6,554 nucleotides of DNA. Origin: an uncultured Bacteroidales bacterium. GTDB taxonomy: Bacteria; Bacteroidota; Bacteroidia; Bacteroidales; Bacteroidaceae. Positions 1 through 4,762 of the stretch are shown in pieces. Position 1 is the first letter of the stretch. Each line of letters begins with the position of its first letter. The stretch covers positions 1 through 6,554 of the forward strand of contig CAMAMZ010000118.1 of NCBI GenBank assembly GCA_945837185.1. The letters are read 5' to 3'. The position numbers and the translations under genes were made by a program. The notes below the pieces were generated by a model. That model did no database searches, was not told the origin of the DNA, and saw nothing but the letters and a program-made list of their open reading frames with translations.

Positions 1-21
1 GGGACAAACCCAAATTTAGTG

Positions 22-45
22 AAGTAACAAAGTAACAAAGTCACA
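22..45. repeat. Three tandem copies of an 8-bp repeat
   Basis: Two perfect copies of AAGTAACA (22-29, 30-37) are followed by a third with one change, AAGTCACA (38-45). The array lies in the 117 bp beyond the stop codon of the ABC ATPase gene. I see no function for it. It could be a small iteron-like array, a remnant of an element end, or the degenerate tail of a gene arriving from the left. Confidence 0.6.
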
Positions 46-98
46 TTTTAACATATTGCAACAAAACCTTGAAATCTCAGTTGCGAATTGCAGAAACA

Positions 99-115
99 TT
101 GTTCCGCATGAACAA
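99..115 (-). terminator. Weak candidate terminator hairpin after the ABC-3C operon
   Basis: TTGTTC (99-104) and GAACAA (110-115) form a perfect 6-bp stem around a 5-nt loop, two bases beyond the stop codon of the minus-strand ATPase gene. The position fits the end of the operon. The stem is short and AT-rich, and no real U tract follows on the minus strand, so it may be only a 3'-end stabilising hairpin or chance. Confidence 0.3.
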
Positions 116-117
116 AC

Positions 118-1848
118 TCACATTTTCACATCCTGCTCATCCGGAATCCTGAAGAGTTTGTTGTTCTCTGCCAGTGAGAGCACCCTGTAACGATTCACGT
201 TGATTCCCTCCGGCAACTTGCTTTTCAAGATAGAAGAAATGTACTGCACATTCTTCTGTTCCTCCACGATTTTTGCAATCAAGGTTAGCTGGTTGTTGTG
301 CAGCAGCTCCTCCTTATCGTTCAGGATGAAGTGCAGACACGGTATTTTCATCTTGTCGGCAAAACTCACATAAGCCAAATCGAAACAGGTTGCTTCGCCC
401 TTTTTCACGCCATCGCTATAGTTACCGTTGTCAGCGATGCTGAACTTGTAGCAAGGCTTGCCATCGGGCGAAGTAATCTTTTCCTGCTGTATGGTGAAAT
501 CCTTTCCGTACATCTTGCGCGATACACCAGAGAAGAAATCGTTAAACACATCCAGTCGGTCGTCAATCTTCTGCGTATATTCTTTTGTAAAGAGTCGGTC
601 GTCAATTCGTTTCAGTTCTTCCTCCTTTTGCCGTATCACATGCTGTATTTTTTCCAACCGGCCAATATCGGTTTCCAGCTTTGCCTTCTCCTGTCCTTTT
701 TCGAACAGGTTTTCGCTAATCTTCTCGTAGGTTTCAAATGAAACCGACAACCTCAGTTTCTTGTCTAAAGCCATTTCCTCTTTTCTCACCGCATTGATGT
801 CGCGATAGCAATCACCAATCTGCTTGTCGAGGTCAGGCAGCTCACGACGAATAAAGGCAACCTTTTCCAACAGCATAGCATTGTGAAACGCCACCAACTC
901 CTCAAACGTATGGTGCATCTGTGTGCCGAACGCATTTGCCTGTTCGTAGATTGACCTTACCTCCTCGGTTTGCGCTTTTGCCTTCATGGCTTGCATTTCT
1001 GCCACAGTTTCTTCTATAAGGTTTCTTCTCAGTTCCAGACAATTCTGTTTCATGGCCAACCGCGTGAGCGCCTGCTTTATCAGCACCTGTTTTTCCAGGT
1101 CGTCTTCAAAGTTGGGGTTCACCTTCAGTGCCTCCTTCTGTTCGTTGAGCTGCCCGATCATTTTTTCCACTCTTCTCAGCTTTGTCTTCAGTTCGCTGAG
1201 AGGAGAAGAGTCTTTTTCCAAACGTTTCTTGAATTGCTGCTCTTTGGTTATCTTTTTTCGCAATTCCAGTTTTTCCGCACAGAAATCCTCATAAAGTCCG
1301 AACAGGAAAAGAAACAACGTTTCATAAAGCACAGCCTGTTTTTTTCCAAGAGTTAGCAATGGCAGCTCCTGCCTGTTTCTGTCTAAGCGGATGGAATGGG
1401 AGATGATATGCGCGAACTCCGGCGTTTTGGTGTTCACACCCCACAGTGCCATCTGTAGCGCTTCGCCATAGTCTTTTGCAAGATAATTCTTGCCATTGAT
1501 TTCGTTCAGCGCATTTTTACGCTTCATGAAATTACGCCTTACCACCACCTTATAACCTTTATCTTCAACGAAGGTCGAAACGAAACAAGCCTCCACATAA
1601 ACCCCCGTCTTTTCAAGAAACGCCTTCACCTTTTGATTCAGGCTGCCATCGGTAGCCGTATAGATGGGCCGTGCATCAGCACCGAGGCAATAGTCGATGA
1701 GTCGCAACACGGTGGTTTTTCCCACATTGTTGCCTGTCATTTCGCTATCGGCCAACGTGTCGTCAACAATCAGGTTCATTCCCGGGTGGAACACGATGTT
1801 GCGAATTTCTTCTTCGCGATTGGCTATGATGAGGTGTTTCAGGTACAT
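118..1848 (-). CDS. DUF2326 / SMC-like ABC ATPase of an ABC-three-component system
   Basis: This is a 576-residue cytoplasmic ATPase with the split ABC architecture of RecF/SMC/Rad50-like proteins. The N-terminal half carries a Walker A motif, GNNVGKTT, at residues 39-46. A long, charged, heptad-like coiled coil runs from about 195 to 430. The C-terminal half has a signature-like segment around 478-493 (SDGVKKGEAT, then FDLAY). A hydrophobic strand follows, ending in ILND with D511 as probable Walker B aspartate and two glutamates just after it. This layout matches the DUF2326 family, the ATPase of ABC-3C systems, where it is predicted to sense or move along nucleic acid and drive partner proteins. 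It is the last gene of a four-gene operon and overlaps the upstream middle-component gene by 10 bp, which suggests coupled translation. Nothing appears truncated. The family call is firm; the defence role rests on the family's predicted function and its context. Confidence 0.85.
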   Translation of the reverse strand: MYLKHLIIANREEEIRNIVFHPGMNLIVDDTLADSEMTGNNVGKTTVLRLIDYCLGADARPIYTATDGSLNQKVKAFLEKTGVYVEACFVSTFVEDKGYKVVVRRNFMKRKNALNEINGKNYLAKDYGEALQMALWGVNTKTPEFAHIISHSIRLDRNRQELPLLTLGKKQAVLYETLFLFLFGLYEDFCAEKLELRKKITKEQQFKKRLEKDSSPLSELKTKLRRVEKMIGQLNEQKEALKVNPNFEDDLEKQVLIKQALTRLAMKQNCLELRRNLIEETVAEMQAMKAKAQTEEVRSIYEQANAFGTQMHHTFEELVAFHNAMLLEKVAFIRRELPDLDKQIGDCYRDINAVRKEEMALDKKLRLSVSFETYEKISENLFEKGQEKAKLETDIGRLEKIQHVIRQKEEELKRIDDRLFTKEYTQKIDDRLDVFNDFFSGVSRKMYGKDFTIQQEKITSPDGKPCYKFSIADNGNYSDGVKKGEATCFDLAYVSFADKMKIPCLHFILNDKEELLHNNQLTLIAKIVEEQKNVQYISSILKSKLPEGINVNRYRVLSLAENNKLFRIPDEQDVKM

Positions 1849-2072
1849 AGTTTAATTTGTATATGAGCGTCATGGGTATAGTGAATGGTTCCTATCAGAT
1901 AGAGCCAATCAAGGCAAAGGATAAAGACGAAATAGGTCATCTTGCACGATTGGTTCACATAGTAGAAGAGTTCAGTTGTTGACAGCTGTTTATGTTCAAT
2001 CAATACCTTCAGCACAAAGGTAGCTTTGTAATAGATGCAATCGTCGGGATTTTTGTTGAGAGGTATAAGCAT
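1839..2072 (-). CDS. ABC-3C system middle component, MC6-like
   Basis: This 77-residue protein starts MLIPLNKNPDDCIYYKA, continues with an amphipathic helical stretch (residues about 15-35), and has a hydrophobic LCLDWLYLIGTI core near residues 53-63. This pattern matches from memory the small 'ABC-three component system middle component 6' family: an N-terminal I/L-P-N/K segment, a helix-turn-helix-like middle, and a final L-D-x-L-Y-x-L-G-x-I helix. Middle components are thought to bridge the ATPase and the C-terminal-domain protein, and some resemble winged-helix folds. Its position is exactly as expected, 5 bp after the CTD gene and overlapping the ATPase gene by 10 bp. Small size and fast divergence make the subfamily number less certain than the role. 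Confidence 0.75.
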   Translation of the reverse strand: MLIPLNKNPDDCIYYKATFVLKVLIEHKQLSTTELFYYVNQSCKMTYFVFILCLDWLYLIGTIHYTHDAHIQIKLCT

Positions 2073-2077
2073 GTCAG

Positions 2078-2644
2078 TTAGGGTTTTTCAAAGATTCTAC
2101 ATTCTATGAAGGCATCAACGAGCACGATACACACATTGTTCTCCATCTCTTCAAAACAGATGCCATCAAACAACGTGAGGTCCTCACTCACCTTGTTGCT
2201 CACAAAGTTCTTCAGTTCGTCAAAGAGCTGATCGGCTTCCCATGTGTCGTGCAGTCGTTCATATTCTCTGTGCAACCACTGGTACACGCTTTCACGCTTA
2301 TTTTGCCCCAGACTGTCAAACTCCTTGTAAATGCCCTCCACATATTTCTTGAAAGGAGCATAGCGTTTGATGTCGTCCTTCCATCGTTTCAGTTTGTTGT
2401 GGTCTTCCTTCTTATCTATCTTGTATAGCTTGTAATCAATATCTTTCGGAGTTACTTGTGAAAAAGACGGATCCGACAGCCTGTTGATGATTTTTGTTAT
2501 GAACAAGGGCCTGACGGGCTTAAAATTGTAATTATGAACAGTGGTGGCAGCCGGATTCAGATTGTGCACCGTTGAGATATTATAAGCATTGATGGTGCTG
2601 CCACTGCCACCTTCCGCTATTTTCTTCAGTTCTGCTGTGTTCAT
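2078..2644 (-). CDS. ABC-3C C-terminal-domain protein with a short N-terminal motif and no visible effector domain
   Basis: This is a 188-residue soluble protein. Residues about 60-188 look like the ABC-3C C-terminal domain: helical, with Y-x-x-F/Y and IYKEFDSLGQNKRESV segments, and an end of the type VDAFIECRIFEKP, typical of this domain's terminus. In many ABC-3C systems this domain is fused behind an effector such as a nuclease, protease or TIR domain. Here only about 58 residues precede it: a Gly/Ser stretch (GGSGS, 12-16 region) and an Asn-rich, beta-prone segment including NLNPAATTV (28-36). No catalytic motif fits there. The same NLNPAATTV segment occurs in the preceding gene's product. 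The gene starts 18 bp after that gene and ends 5 bp before the middle component. The start is the first ATG, with a weak GGAAA just upstream. The CTD call is a judgement from pattern memory. Confidence 0.65.
   Translation of the reverse strand: MNTAELKKIAEGGSGSTINAYNISTVHNLNPAATTVHNYNFKPVRPLFITKIINRLSDPSFSQVTPKDIDYKLYKIDKKEDHNKLKRWKDDIKRYAPFKKYVEGIYKEFDSLGQNKRESVYQWLHREYERLHDTWEADQLFDELKNFVSNKVSEDLTLFDGICFEEMENNVCIVLVDAFIECRIFEKP
2541..2557. repeat. 17-bp direct repeat, copy in the CTD gene
   Basis: GTGGTGGCAGCCGGATT is identical to positions 3078-3094. It encodes, on the minus strand, the NPAATT core of the shared N-terminal segment. Similarity continues more weakly on both sides. Identity at synonymous positions suggests recent duplication or gene conversion rather than protein-level convergence alone. 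Confidence 0.85.
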
Positions 2645-2662
2645 ATTTCCACGATACCTTAA

Positions 2663-3172
2663 TCATGCCAATAATTGCGATACTGCTTTACGGATTTCTT
2701 CGGGCGCGTCATTGCCCATATCCGTCCGCACCGAATGAGCGGCAGTTCCTTCCAACGCTGTGGCCAAGGAGGTAGGATTTCCCTCCAGCACCTTTCCTAT
2801 GAGCAGCTTGATGATATTGCCCACAAGTTGTCGGTTGAAAGTGGTGTTCTTCTGCCTTCCCGGATAGTATATCTTTGTATCCACCTCGGGTAGAGCCAGT
2901 ATTTTTTTCCAAAGGGTGGCATACTTGCTTTTCCATTCTTGTTTTACGCAATTGGTAAGCCTCCCTACATACGCCAATATATCTGCCCGAAGGGCTTCCT
3001 TCTGTTCGTCGTCCAACTTTTTGCATCCCCCATCTGCCACCTTTTCTTCGCCATAGTGGTGATGGGTGGTAGTAACGGTGGTGGCAGCCGGATTGAGGTT
3101 TTCCACATGCTCTATGTTCCACTCGTTATATGTGTTTCCCTGACCGGGATTGAAGTCTTTGTCAAATTTCAT
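2663..3172 (-). CDS. Unrecognised 169-aa protein, first gene of the ABC-3C operon
   Basis: I do not recognise a named family. The N-terminus (residues 1-41) is rich in Asn, Gly, Tyr and Thr. It contains NLNPAATTV at 25-33, shared with the next protein, then a Thr/His run (TTTHHHYG, 34-41). A charged linker leads into a helical domain from about 52 to 169. That domain has W80 and W88, a distinctive YYPGRQKNTTFNRQLVGN block (102-119) with Y102, G105, Q107, T111, F112, N113 and R114, and a C-terminal ALEGTAAHSVRTDMGN segment (139-154). There is no signal peptide or membrane helix. I have a vague memory of similar 'GxQxxTxFNRxLV' segments in other Bacteroidota hypothetical proteins. Leading the operon, 18 bp ahead of the CTD gene, it could be the effector, sensor or adaptor of the system. 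The start ATG at 3172 has no Shine-Dalgarno sequence. Confidence 0.75.
   Translation of the reverse strand: MKFDKDFNPGQGNTYNEWNIEHVENLNPAATTVTTTHHHYGEEKVADGGCKKLDDEQKEALRADILAYVGRLTNCVKQEWKSKYATLWKKILALPEVDTKIYYPGRQKNTTFNRQLVGNIIKLLIGKVLEGNPTSLATALEGTAAHSVRTDMGNDAPEEIRKAVSQLLA
3078..3094. repeat. 17-bp direct repeat, copy in the 169-aa gene
   Basis: This is the partner of 2541-2557 and encodes the same peptide core on the minus strand. The two copies lie 537 bp apart in the same orientation, so recombination between them would delete the start region of the CTD gene together with most of the first gene and produce a fusion. Confidence 0.85.
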
Positions 3173-3215
3173 ATCGTATTGTTTTGTGATTTTTCTTTAA
3201 GTGTGAAGAGGAGAG

Positions 3216-3246
3216 AGCCTTTCAGTACGTGCCGGCTGTAAAGGCT
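3216..3246 (-). promoter_or_regulatory. Bulged hairpin in the probable leader of the ABC-3C operon
   Basis: AGCCTTT (3216-3222) pairs with AAAGGCT (3240-3246). Inside it CAG (3223-3225) pairs with CTG (3236-3238), leaving T3239 bulged and a 10-nt loop, for a 10-bp stem in all. It sits about 44 bp upstream of the first ABC-3C gene. No T tract follows directly on either strand, so a simple terminator is unlikely. An mRNA leader structure or operator is possible. Confidence 0.45.
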
Positions 3247-3263
3247 AACGGTTAACACGTCTT

Positions 3264-3282
3264 TTATTATTATTATTTTTTT
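3264..3282. repeat. TTA microsatellite followed by a T tract
   Basis: Four TTA units (3264-3275) run into seven T residues (3276-3282). On the minus strand this gives A7 followed by TAA repeats, upstream of the ABC-3C leader hairpin. Such tracts can act as bent DNA or as slippage-prone spacers in promoters. No such role is shown here. Confidence 0.6.
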
Positions 3283-3443
3283 GTTTCTCACATACCGTGT
3301 TGATGCGCATGCCATAAAACCTGTGTTTTTTCGTTATGGTTTGCGTTTTTACTCCTATAAACGGAACTCTTATTTCATTATTGTATCAGAAGGAACTTTT
3401 TTTTCGACTTGCTACAGAGATTTCCTTGCACGTGGGTAATTCC

Positions 3444-3480
3444 CCTTGATAAGGAGAGCCATCCTGCAGGCTGATCAAGG
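3444..3480. other. Two-part inverted repeat (stem-loop)
   Basis: CCTTGAT (3444-3450) pairs perfectly with ATCAAGG (3474-3480). Nested inside, AGCC (3457-3460) pairs with GGCT (3469-3472), separated from the outer stem by 6 nt on one side and 1 nt on the other. The perfect 8-bp palindrome CCTGCAGG (3463-3470) overlaps the inner loop, so a cruciform with alternative pairings is possible. Confidence 0.55.
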
Positions 3481-3495
3481 AAAGGGCTCGTAAGC

Positions 3496-3520
3496 GACAA
3501 TGTGCACCCGGTGCAATGTC
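3496..3520. other. Two-part inverted repeat around a 13-bp palindrome
   Basis: TGCACC (3503-3508) and GGTGCA (3510-3515) are perfect arms around a single C. Outside them GACA (3496-3499) pairs with TGTC (3517-3520). The short centre suits a dimeric protein's binding site as well as an RNA or cruciform hairpin. Confidence 0.5.
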
Positions 3521-3546
3521 TGACAGAATGTCGAACCGACTGACAG
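3520..3546. repeat. CTGACAG direct repeats about two helical turns apart
   Basis: CTGACAG occurs at 3520-3526 and 3540-3546, 20 bp apart, which places the copies on the same face of the helix. The second lies in the imperfect palindrome ACTGACAGT (3539-3547). GTCG/CGAC arms (3530-3533, 3537-3540) lie between. AGCGACA also occurs twice nearby (3493-3499 and 3557-3563). Confidence 0.4.
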
Positions 3547-3628
3547 TCTGCATGGTAGCGACAGAAAGTCAGCTGTGCAAAACTTTCTTTTTTCGCTCGC
3601 AACTCCCTGTGTTTTTTAGTGAAAGAAA

Positions 3629-3654
3629 GAAGAAAGTTTGCGTTTTCTTTCTTC
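3629..3654. other. Purine/pyrimidine inverted repeat
   Basis: GAAGAAAG (3629-3636) and CTTTCTTC (3647-3654) form a perfect 8-bp stem with a 10-nt spacer, inside a longer purine tract (3621-3636). A second, imperfect partner lies at about 3577-3594. It could be a weak bidirectional transcription barrier or a triplex-prone tract. It lacks a GC-rich stem, so an intrinsic terminator is doubtful. Confidence 0.35.
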
Positions 3655-3761
3655 AAATTTTCTTGGCATGAATGGAACTCGAATTGCTGTATGAAAAGCA
3701 GTTGCATCACTAACGATGAACAAGAAGAATCATATAATTACATTTTAATCATTCATAGCGT

Positions 3762-4142
3762 ATGACAGTTTCAAAGAAAACAACCGACAAGGGAGCATTT
3801 CAATTTCCTCCCAGCATTCAAAGCGATCTCTTCAACTACCTCAAGCCTGCTCAGCAGGAGTACATCAAACCTATTCTTCGTGTGATGAAGAAGCCGGCTC
3901 AGGAGGAGCTCTGCATCTCACTGCTCGACTATCTCGAAAACGGTGAGGTTAGCATAACCCACAATGCTGTGGTTGATGGCATGTTCATCTATCTCACGCG
4001 CTACAATCTGCCCGAGGAGGATAGTGCCGACGACAAGCGCATCATCCGTCCGCTCTGCTGTCGAAACAAGGAACCTTTGCAGGCAGGCGACATCATCAAC
4101 CGCTTCTTTTCACATCTCAATTCCAAAGACCTCATTTCTTAA
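3762..4142 (+). CDS. Small hypothetical protein, first gene of the replication operon
   Basis: This 126-residue soluble protein is of unrecognised family. It is mostly helical in appearance (SDLFNYLKPAQQEYIKPILRVM, then AQEELCISLLDYLENG), with a basic N-terminus (SKKTTDK) and a pair of cysteines (CC) in the C-terminal third. No catalytic motif or membrane segment is visible. The start is well fixed because an in-frame TAG (3756-3758) lies one codon upstream of the ATG. There is no Shine-Dalgarno sequence, as usual in Bacteroidota. It is followed 18 bp later by the OB-fold-like gene and belongs to the same operon as the helicase and primase. That position suggests a role in replication or its control, which the sequence itself does not show. 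Confidence 0.75.
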   Translation: MTVSKKTTDKGAFQFPPSIQSDLFNYLKPAQQEYIKPILRVMKKPAQEELCISLLDYLENGEVSITHNAVVDGMFIYLTRYNLPEEDSADDKRIIRPLCCRNKEPLQAGDIINRFFSHLNSKDLIS

Positions 4143-4160
4143 TCACTCATCCCTCACCTC

Positions 4161-4430
4161 ATGATGAAGACGTTTTTCAAGGTAGTCAGCCAAACTGACC
4201 CGATAACCATCAACACGCAAAATGGCACCACGCAGAAGACGACCGTTGTACTACAGGAGTTTGGTGGCAAGTATGAAGACTCGTACGTTGCTTCGCTCCT
4301 GGGCAATCAGCCGAAGTTCTATCCCGGCGATGTTATCTGGGCAAGCCTTCGCTTTGCAGCTCGCCAATACAATGGTTCCACCTATCAAGACATCACCATG
4401 CAGGATTTTGTATCGTTTACCCATCATTAA
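4161..4430 (+). CDS. Small OB-fold-like, probable ssDNA-binding protein (DUF3127-like)
   Basis: This 89-residue protein has the look of a single small beta-barrel. An opening strand FKVVSQTDPI leads to KTTVVLQEFGGKYEDSYVASLLG. Next comes FYPGDVIWASLRFAARQYNGSTYQDITMQDFVSF, where a 'GD-x-V' turn, an R-x-Y-NG hairpin and a final YQDI strand resemble DUF3127 and SSB-like OB folds. Such proteins bind single-stranded DNA and often accompany mobile-element primases and helicases, and the operon here matches. It is shorter than housekeeping SSB and lacks the acidic C-terminal tail that recruits SSB partners. Two consecutive in-frame ATGs (4161 and 4164) make the exact start ambiguous by one residue. 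The next gene begins 14 bp after its stop. Confidence 0.7.
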   Translation: MMKTFFKVVSQTDPITINTQNGTTQKTTVVLQEFGGKYEDSYVASLLGNQPKFYPGDVIWASLRFAARQYNGSTYQDITMQDFVSFTHH

Positions 4431-4444
4431 TTCCATCTACATTC

Positions 4445-4762
4445 ATGAAGAAGAAAACTTATTGCAACATTGACCTCACCTGCTCCTTCCAGCAGGTTGA
4501 GGACCTCGAGAACAATCAGTGCCTCAGTGGCGTATTCAGCAAAGCCGATAACGGATTCCGTTTTGAGGAGTCTGTACGCAGGCAACACAACAGGCGCAAT
4601 CCCAAACTCTTTGATGGCAACTACTGCTCATTGGTTCACATGCAGAACGGCAAGTACCAGATACACATGAAAACCATCAACGCCTCTGCCGTCAGCGATG
4701 CGAACAGCTTTGCATTCAAGGTTTATTTGGAACTTCTATCAGCATTTGAAATTATCGCATAA
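4445..4762 (+). CDS. Small hypothetical protein of the replication operon
   Basis: This is a 105-residue protein of unrecognised family. The N-terminus is basic (MKKK), the middle is polar and Arg/Asn-rich (SVRRQHNRRNPKLFDGNY), and the C-terminus alternates hydrophobic and polar residues (FAFKVYLELLSAFEIIA). That would suit a small alpha/beta fold but identifies none. The basic central stretch could contact nucleic acid. The stop overlaps the start of the helicase-like gene by one base (TAATG), so translation of the two is probably coupled. This ties the protein to replication, although its function is unknown. Confidence 0.72.
   Translation: MKKKTYCNIDLTCSFQQVEDLENNQCLSGVFSKADNGFRFEESVRRQHNRRNPKLFDGNYCSLVHMQNGKYQIHMKTINASAVSDANSFAFKVYLELLSAFEIIA

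Larger units (their letters stand above)
3173..3761. other. Divergent 589-bp non-coding spacer
   Basis: This region separates the two divergent operons. It consists of an AT-rich left part (3255-3420), a GC-richer structured centre (about 3440-3577) and an AT-rich right part (3578-3761). Open frames inside it have no domain-like or compositionally coherent translation. I could not find a good Bacteroidota promoter (TTTG then TAnnTTTG) on either strand, although both operons must start here. Its sub-elements are listed separately. An origin of replication or transfer next to the replication genes would fit, as would a shared regulatory region. Confidence 0.6.

Noticed and set aside
3..35. Possible C-terminal tail of a plus-strand gene entering from the left
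   Set aside because: The frame gives only ten codons before a stop and cannot be distinguished from chance without the upstream sequence.
298..1356. Several plus-strand open frames opposite the ABC ATPase gene
   Set aside because: They are Phe/Ser/Leu-rich translations antisense to a coiled-coil coding region, as expected for shadows of Lys/Glu-rich sequence.
3303..3339. ATGCGCAT palindrome (3303-3310) and the CCATAA/TTATGG repeat (3312-3317, 3334-3339)
   Set aside because: They are short, AT-rich or isolated, with no clear link to a promoter. Such matches are common by chance, so they were not listed as features.
3391..3404. T8 tract as an intrinsic terminator
   Set aside because: I found no stable stem directly before it on either strand, and no gene ends here.
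3378..3710. A 110-codon minus-strand open frame in the divergent spacer
   Set aside because: Its translation lacks any coherent domain, is rich in scattered Cys/His/Ser, and overlies the inverted-repeat cluster. It looks like chance openness of non-coding DNA.
3733..3746. TATAAT (3733-3738) and TACATTTT (3739-3746) as promoter -10/-7 elements for the right operon
   Set aside because: No matching TTTG or TTGACA lies at proper spacing upstream, the tract is generally AT-rich, and a start here would leave almost no leader.
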